Shown: positions 46,504-55,332 of the stretch, in pieces
Numbering within the stretch: position 1 is the stretch's first letter
How the letters are laid out: each line of letters starts with the position of its first letter
Source: JAUVXJ01 sp034411995
Lineage (GTDB): Bacteria; Chloroflexota; Anaerolineae; UBA7937; B3-Chlor
Assembly: GCA_034411995.1 (NCBI GenBank)
Contig: DAOUME010000026.1
Coordinates: 1,054,001 to 1,118,000, forward strand
Length of the DNA stretch: 64,000 nt
Direction: 5' to 3'
Made by a program: the position numbers and the translations under genes
The notes under the pieces: generated by a model
What the model was told of the DNA's origin: nothing
Databases searched by the model: none
What the model saw: only the letters and a program-made list of their open reading frames with translations

Positions 46504-47155
46504 TAAGGGGTACAGGGCGAAGACAGCCTATGGCCCGGCAGAGGCAGCAGTCTATGATGACAGGCGTTTCACCAGTCTGCGCGGCAGGTTGGTCGACCGA
46601 CTGGAGAAGAGAGCCGTCGCCAGCGCGCTGCAAGCGCTTCCAGACGGCGGTCATCTTCTGGATCTTCCTGCTGGCACTGGAAGGATAACGCAGTTCCTTC
46701 TGGAAGGGGGGCATCGGACCTCGGGCGTAGACATCTCTGAAGCCATGATCCAGGTGGCGGGCGCCCGACTGGAGCCCTTCGCCGAAATCTGCAACCTGTG
46801 CGTGGCGGATGCTGAGAGGCTCCCTTTCCAGGATCAGGCCTTTGACGGGATCGTATGTGTGAGATTGATGGGACACGTCCCTCCAAGTCTTCGCCTCCAG
46901 ATTTTGTCGGAGATGAAAAGGGTCACACGAAAGTGGATAATCGCGGTCTACTACATATCCGACGCAGCTACCGACCTGAAGAGAGCCGTCAAAGGCGCCC
47001 TGGGAAGAGCACCGAAGATGTGGTTTCCCATCTCCAACAGGGCCCTCGAATTGGAGATCGGCCAGGCTGGCCTTCACCTGGTGAGGACCATCCCGGTCTG
47101 CAGGTACCTGTCCGAGGCCTGCGTCGTGCTGGCCTCGAAGGGACCCCCTGAGTGA
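46496..47155 (+). CDS. class I SAM-dependent methyltransferase
   Basis: A 219-residue enzyme with the class I methyltransferase fold: motif I LLDLPAGTGRITQFLLEGG, acidic motif II VDISEAMI, and motif IV FDGIVCVRLMGHVP. It presumably methylates a sugar or lipid in the locus. The GTG start at 46496 overlaps the glycosyltransferase end by eight bases. Its TGA overlaps the next GTG (GTGA). No substrate clue beyond location. Confidence 0.82.
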   Translation: MSSKGYRAKTAYGPAEAAVYDDRRFTSLRGRLVDRLEKRAVASALQALPDGGHLLDLPAGTGRITQFLLEGGHRTSGVDISEAMIQVAGARLEPFAEICNLCVADAERLPFQDQAFDGIVCVRLMGHVPPSLRLQILSEMKRVTRKWIIAVYYISDAATDLKRAVKGALGRAPKMWFPISNRALELEIGQAGLHLVRTIPVCRYLSEACVVLASKGPPE

Positions 47156-48876
47156 GGGTGATGGTGTCCGAGTCCAGTGGGGACCCTTGTCGTACCAGAG
47201 GCCTGGAGCCAACGGCTTGCTGCGCAGGCGGGCGAAACGAAAACGTCCCCAGAAGCACTGATCCGCCCAGGGCCGAACCCAACAATGCGGGCTCCAGCTT
47301 TCGCGGCGAGCCGGGCCGTGCCATAACCTTGCTCGTGTGGCTGTCCCTAGTGGTCCTTGGGCTGGCCATAGGCCTGGCCGCGGTCGTTGAGCCCAGCGTG
47401 GCCCTCTTGCTGGTGATGGGCCTCCTGGCCATCCCCTGGGCGATTCGCAACGTCCACATGGTCGTGCTGCTGCTGGCCGTGTACACGCCCTTCGAGGAAG
47501 TCATCCTCAAGTGGATGCCGGGTTCGCTGGCCTCGGCCCTTCGTTTCGCTCCCGAGGTCCTGATCATCCTGCTCTTGTTCTGTGTTCTGTTGAGGAATGT
47601 GGGGCAAGGGACTCTGTGGAGAAAGACGCCCATTGACCTGCCGGTGCTTCTTTTTTTCTCCTTCTCGGCACTCTCAGCGCTGGCTAATGGCGTCCCTCCC
47701 ATCGTGGGCGTCCTGGGAATTCGCGAGTTCGCTCGTTACATTACCCTCTACTACCTGGTAGTGAACACCAGGCTCACGGACAGGATGATCAAGCTCCTGG
47801 TTGTCGGCTTACTGCTCTCGGCTGCGGCTGAGGCTTCCATCGGCCTGCTTCAGGTCGTTCTTGGAAATCGTTTCAGTGTGTTCCTCGTCCCGGAGGATGT
47901 AGTAGTCGCCGGGGTCATGGTGCGGCCGGGATTCACGCAGATCCTCAGTGGACGTACGCGCATCTTCGGATCCCTTGGACGGTACAACGCGTTCGGGTTC
48001 TTCCTGGCCATCCTAGGCCTCCTGGCGCTGGGGCTTTACCTGAAGTTGAGGCCCACACTGTCAGCGCCGCAGCGCTGGGGTCTGGTGGCCTTGGCGGGCC
48101 TCGCGGGGCCGGCGATGGTGCTGAGCTTCTCGCGCACGTCCTGGTTTGCCTTCTACGCTGGCGTCCTGGTTCTCCTTCTGCTGGTCAAGCGGAAAAGGAC
48201 CCTGTTGCTAGCCCTCATCACTCCTCTGCTGGCAACGGTGCTGCTGCTGTCCTGGGTGACCCTGGAAGACTGGCGGGTACAGGAGGCCGAACAGGCGTCA
48301 GTGCTCGATCGGTACATGGCTACCTTCTCACCCGGCTACGTGAACGTGCTGCTGAGGTCCGGCAGGCTCTTCAGCCTGCTCAGAGTCTCCCCCATTGTGC
48401 TGCGAGACTACCCGTGGCTCGGGCTGGGCCCCGGGACCATCGGCTCCATCGCCACCGGTGGAGGTACCCTGAGCCCGGGGTTCTACCCTGAGTATTCTCA
48501 TGAGGACTGGCTGTACGTGGCTGACGTAGGCAGTCCAACCTCCCTGGGGTACCTTCATGATGTGGGGTGGGTCTCCATCCTCGCCCAGGTGGGAGTATTG
48601 GGGTTGGCCGCCTACGCGTGGATCATCCTCGAGCTATTGCGCACGTCACTCCATTGCTACAGGAACGGCATGGAGCCTTTTGTGCGTGGACTCGCTCTGG
48701 GCTACATAGGTCTGCTGGTAGCCACCGTCCTGGGCAACTTCGCCATCTTCTACCTCAGCCTCCGGGCCGTCAGCATGTACTTCTGGCTCGTCGCTGGGCT
48801 CATCACCACGCTCTATCTCAGATTGCCCAGCAAAACGGTCCCGGCAAAGGTCACGATCGAGGAAGCGCAGCCGTGA
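47152..48876 (+). CDS. O-antigen ligase / polymerase family membrane protein
   Basis: A 574-residue protein with about twelve helices, a cytoplasmic N-terminus of roughly 60 residues and a large outside loop near residues 370-460 (LGLGPGTIGSIATGGG). The helix with SFSRTSWFAF and the GSLGRYNAFGFFLAILGL segment fit the Wzy_C/WaaL O-antigen ligase family, enzymes that polymerise or ligate undecaprenol-linked glycans. The GTG at 47152 overlaps the previous stop; an ATG at 47161 is an alternative. The following gene starts inside its stop codon. Confidence 0.82.
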   Translation: MRVMVSESSGDPCRTRGLEPTACCAGGRNENVPRSTDPPRAEPNNAGSSFRGEPGRAITLLVWLSLVVLGLAIGLAAVVEPSVALLLVMGLLAIPWAIRNVHMVVLLLAVYTPFEEVILKWMPGSLASALRFAPEVLIILLLFCVLLRNVGQGTLWRKTPIDLPVLLFFSFSALSALANGVPPIVGVLGIREFARYITLYYLVVNTRLTDRMIKLLVVGLLLSAAAEASIGLLQVVLGNRFSVFLVPEDVVVAGVMVRPGFTQILSGRTRIFGSLGRYNAFGFFLAILGLLALGLYLKLRPTLSAPQRWGLVALAGLAGPAMVLSFSRTSWFAFYAGVLVLLLLVKRKRTLLLALITPLLATVLLLSWVTLEDWRVQEAEQASVLDRYMATFSPGYVNVLLRSGRLFSLLRVSPIVLRDYPWLGLGPGTIGSIATGGGTLSPGFYPEYSHEDWLYVADVGSPTSLGYLHDVGWVSILAQVGVLGLAAYAWIILELLRTSLHCYRNGMEPFVRGLALGYIGLLVATVLGNFAIFYLSLRAVSMYFWLVAGLITTLYLRLPSKTVPAKVTIEEAQP

Positions 48877-50102
48877 AGATCTTGATGGCGCACAAGTTCT
48901 ACTACTACACTGGGGGCGCAGACAAGTACTTCCTGGACCTCAAAGAACTGATGGAAAGCCGGGGGCATGAAGTCATTCCCTTCGCGATGAGCCACCCCAG
49001 GAATCTGGAAACCGAATACTCGGACTACTTCGTCTCTGCGTGGGACGCGCACGCGAAGGGTCTGCGGGCCAGAGTGAGCAACGCTGCGCGAATGGTTCAC
49101 TCCTTCGAAGCCGCGCGGGCGATGAAACGGCTGGTGGCCGACACCGCACCAGATATCGCCCACCTGCACCATATCTACCATCAGTTGAGTTCTTCCATAC
49201 TTTACCCCTTGGCCGACGCAGGCGTGCCCGTCGTCCAGACGGTTCACGACTACAAGCTGGTATGCCCGAACTACAAGCTATTCAATCCCCGGACGGGCCT
49301 ACCATGTGACAGATGTATGGGGCACGCCTACTATCATGCTATCTTCGAGAGATGTCTTCAGGACTCTGCATTGGCTGGAGCGGTGGGCTGCGTAGAGGCG
49401 TACTGGAACCTGCTCTCCCGGGTCTACAAGAGCAAAGTGGCCCGTTTTACCGTCTCTAACGACCACTTGAAAGGCAGACTTCTCAGCTACGGCATAGCGC
49501 CGGAGAGAATCGACATCGTCCCCAACTTCATCGATCTGGACGCCTATGAGCCGGAGTATGACTCCCAGGGGTACGTGCTCTACTTCGGACGCATCTCCAC
49601 AGAAAAGGGGATTCCGACCCTGATCGAGGCCATGAAACGATTGCCATCTCTAAGCCTCAAGATCGTGGGCGATGGGCCTCAGCTCGGTGCCCTGCAAGCA
49701 TACGTCACGGACAACTCGTTGGACAACGTGCAGTTCCTGGGGCCTGCCTGGGACGAGGACCTCAAGCCCATTCTGGCAGGGGCGATGTTCGTGGTAGTAC
49801 CTTCCGTCTGGCCAGAGAACTCGCCTTTCGTCATCTACCAGTCTTTCGCGGCTGGAAAGCCAGTCATCGGCTCCAGGGTGGGTGGCATTCCAGACCTGAT
49901 AGACGATGGTGAGAACGGTCTGCTCTTCGAGGCTCGAGACATCGGCGACCTGGCTGAGAAGATGCAGTACCTGGCCTCTCACCCAGACCTGCTGGAAGAA
50001 ATGGGTAGGAATGCCAGGAGCAAGGCAGAGCGTGAGTTCGATCCACAGGTTCACTACGAGAGGATGACGACCGTCTACGAAAGGGTCCTGAGCGCATCAT
50101 GA
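48873..50102 (+). CDS. glycosyltransferase (GT4)
   Basis: A 409-residue GT-B enzyme. The start KILMAHKFYYYTGGADKYF gives the family Gly-Gly loop; the C-terminal half has VLYFGRISTEKGIPTLIEAM, VVVPSVWPENSPFVIYQSFA and GSRVGGIPDLIDDGENGLLF, the standard GT4 donor site. A Cys-rich acceptor-side insertion (TGLPCDRCMGH) is present, as in several exopolysaccharide GTs. GTG at 48873 overlaps the preceding stop and has GAGGAAG upstream. Its stop overlaps the next ATG. Confidence 0.9.
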   Translation: MKILMAHKFYYYTGGADKYFLDLKELMESRGHEVIPFAMSHPRNLETEYSDYFVSAWDAHAKGLRARVSNAARMVHSFEAARAMKRLVADTAPDIAHLHHIYHQLSSSILYPLADAGVPVVQTVHDYKLVCPNYKLFNPRTGLPCDRCMGHAYYHAIFERCLQDSALAGAVGCVEAYWNLLSRVYKSKVARFTVSNDHLKGRLLSYGIAPERIDIVPNFIDLDAYEPEYDSQGYVLYFGRISTEKGIPTLIEAMKRLPSLSLKIVGDGPQLGALQAYVTDNSLDNVQFLGPAWDEDLKPILAGAMFVVVPSVWPENSPFVIYQSFAAGKPVIGSRVGGIPDLIDDGENGLLFEARDIGDLAEKMQYLASHPDLLEEMGRNARSKAEREFDPQVHYERMTTVYERVLSAS

Positions 50103-51034
50103 GAGTCCTGATCACGGGAGGCAATGGCTTCATAGGCTCCCATCTACTGGACCGCGCCCTGGGAGAGGGATGGCAGGTCCGCATACACGACATCGCTGAC
50201 GAGAGGTTCAGAAGCAGACAGACGGGAGTAGATTACCTCCTCGGCGACTTTCAGACTGAACGTGCACAACACGAGATGGTGGCCGATGTGGACGTGGTAT
50301 TCCACCTGGCCTGTACCACGATCCATCAGACTTCCAACGAGAATCCAATCTACGACATCGAGTCCAACCTCGTGGGAACCGTAAGGCTACTGCAGCACTG
50401 CGTGGAAGCCAACGTGAAGAAGATCGTCTTCCTCTCGTCGGGCGGGACCGTCTACGGCATCCCGCGGGAACTCCCCATCAAAGAGTCTCATCCTACTAAT
50501 CCCATCTGTTCTTATGGGATTCACAAGCTCGCCATCGAGAAGTACCTTGGCATGTTCCATCACCTCTATGGGCTGGAATACGTCGTCTTGAGGCCGTCGA
50601 ACCCCTATGGGGAGCGACAGGACTTCCGCAACAAACAGGGGGCCGTCACCGTGTTCCTGGGCAACATCGCACGCAACGAGCCCATCACCATCTGGGGCGA
50701 CGGCGAGATCGTCCGCGACTACTTCCACGTCGAGGACCTGGCCCAGGCCTGCGTCGACGCGGCCACCACGGATGTCCAGCGACGGATCCTCAATATAGGT
50801 AGCGGCACCGGCATTTCACTGAACGAGTTGGTGGGCAGGATCGAGGCGGTCCTGGGAGTACGTGCGAAAGTGGACCGAGATTCCGCCAGTGCCAGGCCCT
50901 TTGACGTGCCCGAATTGAGACTTGACATCTCTCAGGCCAGGCAGGTACTTTCATGGCAGCCGAAGGTGTCGCTGGATCAGGGCATCCTTCGAACCTGGAG
51001 ATGGGTGCTCTCCGTACTCGAAGATAACGCTTAG
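50099..51034 (+). CDS. NAD-dependent sugar-nucleotide epimerase/dehydratase (GalE-like)
   Basis: A 311-residue short-chain dehydrogenase with GGNGFIGSHLLDRAL at the start (NAD fold), SSGGTVYG and YGIHKLAIEK (catalytic Tyr-x3-Lys) and RPSNPYGERQ. This is the extended SDR pattern of UDP-glucose 4-epimerases and related 4,6-dehydratases; the exact reaction cannot be fixed. ATG at 50099 overlaps the glycosyltransferase stop (ATGA). It probably makes an NDP-sugar for the polymer. It is followed by the degenerate region 51035-51803. Confidence 0.88.
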   Translation: MRVLITGGNGFIGSHLLDRALGEGWQVRIHDIADERFRSRQTGVDYLLGDFQTERAQHEMVADVDVVFHLACTTIHQTSNENPIYDIESNLVGTVRLLQHCVEANVKKIVFLSSGGTVYGIPRELPIKESHPTNPICSYGIHKLAIEKYLGMFHHLYGLEYVVLRPSNPYGERQDFRNKQGAVTVFLGNIARNEPITIWGDGEIVRDYFHVEDLAQACVDAATTDVQRRILNIGSGTGISLNELVGRIEAVLGVRAKVDRDSASARPFDVPELRLDISQARQVLSWQPKVSLDQGILRTWRWVLSVLEDNA

Positions 51035-51150
51035 TCTGGTGCTGAGTATGCTGCCTCGCCGCGCGCCGGAGCTGGCGACCGACCCGCATCGGGCAGATCA
51101 CGACCACGTGTCGGGTGTCCTGCGCGACGACACTGCGGGGAACTGATCCC

Positions 51151-51440
51151 TGAAGATCTTGGTCAAAGAGCAAGAGGCATGCCAGGAAGCCACCTCTGTC
51201 GCTTGTCCGGCGAGAGATATGGGATTGTCGCCAGGGACGTCGAGGAGATGGATGTCCGAGACCATGCCCGCGCGTTCGAGACCGTGAGTGAGGATAACCT
51301 GGGCGTCGTACTGCGTGTTGCCGGCATGGTAGATGGAAACGGCTGCAACGGCAACGCCAGCCTGGTCCACGGCCTCAGCGCTCTCGGGACCAAGAGCTCT
51401 CGGGACCAAGAGCGCGGCGCCGGCCGACCACTGATCGAAG
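51151..51440 (+). pseudogene. degenerate rmlD-like (dTDP-4-dehydrorhamnose reductase) fragment
   Basis: The reading frame beginning near 51179 has residues that line up with the intact rmlD at 54295: DVEEMDVRDHA against DIEEMDVTDHA, then a VVL...AGM segment against VVHLAGV and SALGTK against NTLGTK. Upstream, AAGATCTTGGTC and GGCATG also line up with the NAD-motif start but two bases are missing, so the frame breaks there. After SALGTK a 16-bp tandem duplication at 51380-51411 spoils the frame and similarity fades. About 290 bases remain of a gene normally near 870. It lies between the epimerase and radical SAM genes. Confidence 0.65.
51380..51411. repeat. 16-bp perfect tandem duplication
   Basis: GCTCTCGGGACCAAGA occurs twice in direct succession (51380-51395 and 51396-51411) inside the rmlD-like remnant. 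It looks like a slippage duplication in a gene no longer under selection. Confidence 0.85.
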
Positions 51441-51803
51441 GCGTAGAGGCAGGCGGCAGCCACAGTCCGGAACAAATGCGCCTCCACATTGTCCATCCCT
51501 GGTACGAGGGATTGGAGTACACCTCCACCACCAGCGGTCAGCGGCTACCACCGCCTTTGTGACGCTATCTGGCAACCGCTGGCTGATCGCAAGCCCGCAC
51601 TAGGGGATGCTTATGCGTACGCGTCGTGTCACGTCCTGGCGCGACGGGACGATCACGTTCCACTGCATGGCTACAACCTGACTGGCAGCGCAGATGCAGT
51701 TTCGACCCGTCATGGACTGCCCGAGTCTCAGGATCCTTGAAGCTGCCCTACAGCACGATGGCAGCTATGCATCAGCGGGGATGCCCGCTGAGATCTGTCT
51801 TGT
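51441..51803. other. non-coding or decayed stretch inside the polysaccharide locus
   Basis: Short frames are open here (one carries HIVHPWYEG, which recalls the N-terminus of a GT-B glycosyltransferase) but no complete gene can be supported. It may hold further gene remnants. Confidence 0.4.
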
Positions 51804-51832
51804 TTGCCGACGGCTATATCGTGACGTATAAT
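51804..51832 (+). promoter_or_regulatory. internal promoter of the second half of the locus
   Basis: TTGCCG, 17 bases, TATAAT on the plus strand, about 65 bases before the radical SAM gene. It could restart transcription after the degenerate stretch. Confidence 0.65.
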
Positions 51833-51899
51833 CCCGGGAGAGAGCCGCCGAAGCTTTGAATCACATCTGGGACATGCTTGGCGAAAGGGGCGACCACGG

Positions 51900-52895
51900 G
51901 TGGAGTCTGCCATCATCACTACCTATCGCTGTAACGCACACTGTCAAATGTGTCACACCTGGAAGTATCCCTCAAAGGTCGGTGACGAGTTCGAGCCTGG
52001 CCTGCTCGAATCGCTGCCATCGGGTCAGACGAAGATCAACATCACAGGGGGAGAGCCGACCCTGCGCAAAGACCTGCTCGAGATCGCGGAAATACTGCAC
52101 CCCAAGACGTCGAGACTCGAGATCATCAGCAATGGTTCGTTCCCCGAGAGGCTCTGCGCTGTGGCCGAGCGCTATCCAGATATGACCTTCAGGATCAGCC
52201 TCGAGGGACTGCCGCGAGTGAGCGACAGAATCCGAGGCATTGAGAACGGCTTCGACTCGGGTCTCAGGGCGATCCTTGGTTTGCTGGATCGAGGGGTCAA
52301 GGACGTGGGCATCTCCATGACCATCTCGGACGGCAACGTAGGCGATCTTGTCCTCTTGTACCAGTTGGCCGCTGCCATGGGGCTCGAGTTTACCCAGTGC
52401 GTTCCACACAACAGTCACTATTTTCACAAGCTGGACAACGAGATCGCCGATGTGGCCGCCTGGGAGGCCGGGGTAAAGGATTTCATACGAGTGCTCCTAC
52501 AGTCGAAGAGGAGGGGACTCCGACTGCGTGTCAAGGATTGGTTCCGAGCATATCTGAATCTTGGCCTCCTGCTGCATGTCACAGAAGCTCGCAGGCCCCT
52601 GGAATGCAGGGCTGGCACCGATTTCTTCTTCGTGGACCCGTTCGGAGAGGTACTGCCGTGCAACGGGATGGAGGTCGAGAAGTCTATGGGCAATCTGAGG
52701 GAGGCCAGCTTCGACGAGATCTGGTCCTCCGCTCGCGCCGATGCGATTCGTCGCGAGGTCGCGGGTTGTCAACGGGCATGCTGGATGGTTGGTAGCGCCG
52801 CTCCGGCCATGCGTCGACACCTTGTCCAGACCATCACGTGGGTGTTGGGCAACAAGGCTAGAGTGCTCCTGGGAAGAGACGTTGTCATCTCCTAG
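51900..52895 (+). CDS. radical SAM protein with SPASM-like C-terminus
   Basis: A 331-residue radical SAM enzyme. Cluster motif CNAHCQMC (C-x3-C-x2-C) at about residues 11-18, Gly-rich SAM site NITGGEPTLRKDL, and a C-terminal Cys-rich part (LECRAGTDFFFVDPFGEVLP followed by CNGME and later GCQRACWM) that resembles SPASM/twitch domains holding extra [4Fe-4S] clusters. Such proteins modify peptides, sugars or alcohols. GTG at 51900 has AAAGGGG upstream. It overlaps the next glycosyltransferase by 14 bases. Its place among sugar genes suggests a glycan or lipid-carrier substrate; inference only. Confidence 0.85.
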   Translation: MESAIITTYRCNAHCQMCHTWKYPSKVGDEFEPGLLESLPSGQTKINITGGEPTLRKDLLEIAEILHPKTSRLEIISNGSFPERLCAVAERYPDMTFRISLEGLPRVSDRIRGIENGFDSGLRAILGLLDRGVKDVGISMTISDGNVGDLVLLYQLAAAMGLEFTQCVPHNSHYFHKLDNEIADVAAWEAGVKDFIRVLLQSKRRGLRLRVKDWFRAYLNLGLLLHVTEARRPLECRAGTDFFFVDPFGEVLPCNGMEVEKSMGNLREASFDEIWSSARADAIRREVAGCQRACWMVGSAAPAMRRHLVQTITWVLGNKARVLLGRDVVIS

Positions 52896-54015
52896 CCAGT
52901 CGGCAAGGCCCAGTATCGCTGTTCTGGGCGCCAAGGGCCTTCCCTTCACGGGCGGCTTGGAGATCATCATGGAAGAGATCGGGCGCCGGCTGGTCCGCGA
53001 GGGCTTTCGCTTTGACGTTTTCGTACGCAGACACTACATGGAAGGCAAACACCAGCTAGACTCTTGGAAGGGTATCGGCCTCAGGTACTCTCCAGGCATC
53101 CATTCCAAGCATCTGGATGCGATTTCGCACTCCATCACGGCGCTATGCAAGATACTGCTCGACGACTACCAGATCGTCTACATCAACGCGATTGGGGTGT
53201 CGCTCCTGGCATTCGTGCCCAGGGCGTTCGGCCGAAAAGTGATCGTTCAGGTCCATGGCCTCGATTTCAAGAGGGCAAAATGGAACAGGATCGCCAAAGC
53301 CGTTCTAAGGCTCAGTTGTCACACCACCGTATGGTTCTCCGACCTGATCATCTGCGTTAGTCAGCAGGACAAGGCGTATTTCGACGAGCGATTTGGCACA
53401 GACTGCCTGTTCATACCGAATGGCGTCACCCGCAAGCGGCCCACTGCCCCGAAACTCATTCGCAGCAATTGGGGTTTGAGCCGCGGCAGTTACATCTTGT
53501 TCATGGGGAGGTTGGTCAAGGAAAAAGGGTGCCATCTCTTGCTGCGGGCCTATCTGCAACTTGAGACCGACAAAGCACTGGTAGTAGCCGGCGACGACCC
53601 GCACAACGCACCCTACTGTCAGAGCCTGAAGAGACACGCTGGGGATCACATACACTTCGTCGGCTACGTCGATGGCGCGGAGAAAGAAGAGTTGCTCAGC
53701 AACGCCTATTGTTATGTTCTGCCTTCCACGCTCGAAGGAATGCCGCTGTCAGTGTTAGAGGCCATGAGTCATGGAAGATGTGTCATTGCCAGTGACCTTC
53801 CCGAGCTGAGAGACGTGCTGGGCGACTACGGTCTCTTTTTCGAGGTGGACTCGGCTGACAGTCTGAGAGATACCATCGCCTATGCTCTGGAGAACCCTGA
53901 TCTGGTTGAGCGCCGGGGCAGAGGATTGAGGGCCCTGTCGCGGGACCGCCACGATTGGGACGCCATTTATCAGCAGTACCGAGCAGCTATCGACAGCGTT
54001 TACGCAGGGATGTGA
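52882..54015 (+). CDS. glycosyltransferase (GT4, RfaB/PimA-like)
   Basis: A 377-residue GT-B enzyme: VLGAKGLPFTGGLEIIMEEI at the N-terminus (donor loop with Gly-Gly), ILFMGRLVKEKGCHLLLRAY, and the C-terminal PSTLEGMPLSVLEAMSHGRC with the two conserved Glu of retaining GT4 transferases. The frame is open far upstream inside the radical SAM gene, but the family starts at about 52900; TTG at 52882 with GGAAGAG upstream is the best start. It overlaps the radical SAM stop by 14 bases, so the two are translationally coupled. Confidence 0.85.
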   Translation: MSSPSQSARPSIAVLGAKGLPFTGGLEIIMEEIGRRLVREGFRFDVFVRRHYMEGKHQLDSWKGIGLRYSPGIHSKHLDAISHSITALCKILLDDYQIVYINAIGVSLLAFVPRAFGRKVIVQVHGLDFKRAKWNRIAKAVLRLSCHTTVWFSDLIICVSQQDKAYFDERFGTDCLFIPNGVTRKRPTAPKLIRSNWGLSRGSYILFMGRLVKEKGCHLLLRAYLQLETDKALVVAGDDPHNAPYCQSLKRHAGDHIHFVGYVDGAEKEELLSNAYCYVLPSTLEGMPLSVLEAMSHGRCVIASDLPELRDVLGDYGLFFEVDSADSLRDTIAYALENPDLVERRGRGLRALSRDRHDWDAIYQQYRAAIDSVYAGM

Positions 54016-54294
54016 ACGCTCCGGTTTCGGCCGAGAGCCCCTGTCCCCGTCGCGGTCATGTAGGCCCGCGGCAGGCTGGCCGGGCCCTGCCAGCGACTAT
54101 GGGCACTGCGCCTTGTCCCCGGGCTGCCCTGCTGAGCACGTGCGTGTCGTGCCCGCCTGGTCTGAAGACTCGGCTGCCGACCGGCCAGACCGCCGATCGG
54201 CGTGGCCGCCAGAAGACCCCTCTCTCGTCGGCGAGCTTGCACCCCGGGTAGGTATGGCACAGGCACTCATACTGGCAAGCGTGAGGATGAGCAG

Positions 54295-55167
54295 GTGAGA
54301 GTACTGGTGACCGGCGCAAACGGGATGCTCGGACGCGACCTGTGTGGCGTGTTCGAGCAGAAGCACGAGGTCATCGCTACCGACATAGAAGAAATGGACG
54401 TCACAGACCATGCCCTCCTGTTGAAGACTGTGAACGAGGTGAGGCCCGACCTGGTAGTCCACCTGGCCGGCGTTAGCGACATGGACAGATGCGAGAAAGA
54501 GCCCGATCTGGCCTACAGCGTCAACACGCTGGGGACCAAGAACGTCGCACTTGCGTGCCAGCGGACCAACGCGCTGATGACCTATGTAAGCACGCTCTCG
54601 GTCTTCGAGGGCACCAAGTGTGAACCCTACACCGAGCTCGACAAGCCCAATCCTCAAAGCCAATACGCCAAGGTGAAGTACCAGGGCGAGATCGTGGTCA
54701 GAGACTTCTTGGACAGATACTACATCGTGCGCGCCGGATGGCTCTTTGGGGGCGGCCCACAGGACAATGAGTTCGTCGGCAAGACCATCGACTTGGCGAG
54801 GACCGGCACCGAGCTCATGGTGGTCAACGACAAGTTCGGGTCTCCCACATATACCAAAGACCTCGCCTCTGGTATGCTGCGCCTGGTAGCCACAGGCCAG
54901 TACGGAACCTACCACATGGTCAACACTGGCCCCGCATGCAGCCGCTATGAGATGGCGCAGAGGATACTGGGACATGCCGGCATAGAAGGGTGCAAAGTGA
55001 TCCCGTGCTCGTCCGCCTACTATCCGTTGGCAGCACCCAGACCGCGGATGGAGGCAGGGCGCAACTACAATCTGGAATTGATGGGCCTGCACATCATGCG
55101 TCCCTGGCAAGACGCCCTGAAAGAGTACGTCGAGGCCAACTGGGTCGAGCAACAGTATAGGGATTAG
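54295..55167 (+). CDS. RmlD-like NDP-sugar reductase (dTDP-4-dehydrorhamnose reductase family)
   Basis: A 290-residue NAD(P)-dependent reductase of the RmlD substrate-binding family. It begins VRVLVTGANGMLGRDL, has VVHLAGVSDMDRCEKEP, the STLSVFEG segment and the catalytic Tyr-x3-Lys in YAKVKYQGE, then WLFGGG. RmlD makes dTDP-L-rhamnose, but similar proteins serve other deoxysugars, so I leave the symbol blank. The GTG at 54295 has GAGGATGAG upstream; the longer frame from 54202 is not family-like. An rmlD-like remnant about 3 kb upstream (51151) suggests an old duplication. rmlA, rmlB and rmlC were not seen. Confidence 0.85.
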   Translation: MRVLVTGANGMLGRDLCGVFEQKHEVIATDIEEMDVTDHALLLKTVNEVRPDLVVHLAGVSDMDRCEKEPDLAYSVNTLGTKNVALACQRTNALMTYVSTLSVFEGTKCEPYTELDKPNPQSQYAKVKYQGEIVVRDFLDRYYIVRAGWLFGGGPQDNEFVGKTIDLARTGTELMVVNDKFGSPTYTKDLASGMLRLVATGQYGTYHMVNTGPACSRYEMAQRILGHAGIEGCKVIPCSSAYYPLAAPRPRMEAGRNYNLELMGLHIMRPWQDALKEYVEANWVEQQYRD

Positions 55168-55332
55168 CATACTGGGCAGCGGCGGCATTCCGGTCGACCA
55201 CTCCGGCCTTGAGACAGCCGTCGAGGGAAAGCGCAGGTAAGGATCGTCTACAACCGGGACAAGGCTGCTGAGGACATGAGAAGCCGTATCTGTCCGTTCC
55301 GCACACTTGTAGGCCTGGCAATGGGGATGTAA

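Noticed and set aside
51489..51740. Small frame with possible sugar-enzyme residues
   Set aside because: Too short and without a convincing family; treated as part of a decayed stretch.
54016..54294. Possible hidden gene or terminator in the gap
   Set aside because: GC-rich inverted patches are present but no stable stem with U-run and no coding signal.
54097..55188. Minus-strand frame of 363 codons
   Set aside because: It is antisense to the rmlD-like gene and has no recognisable motif.
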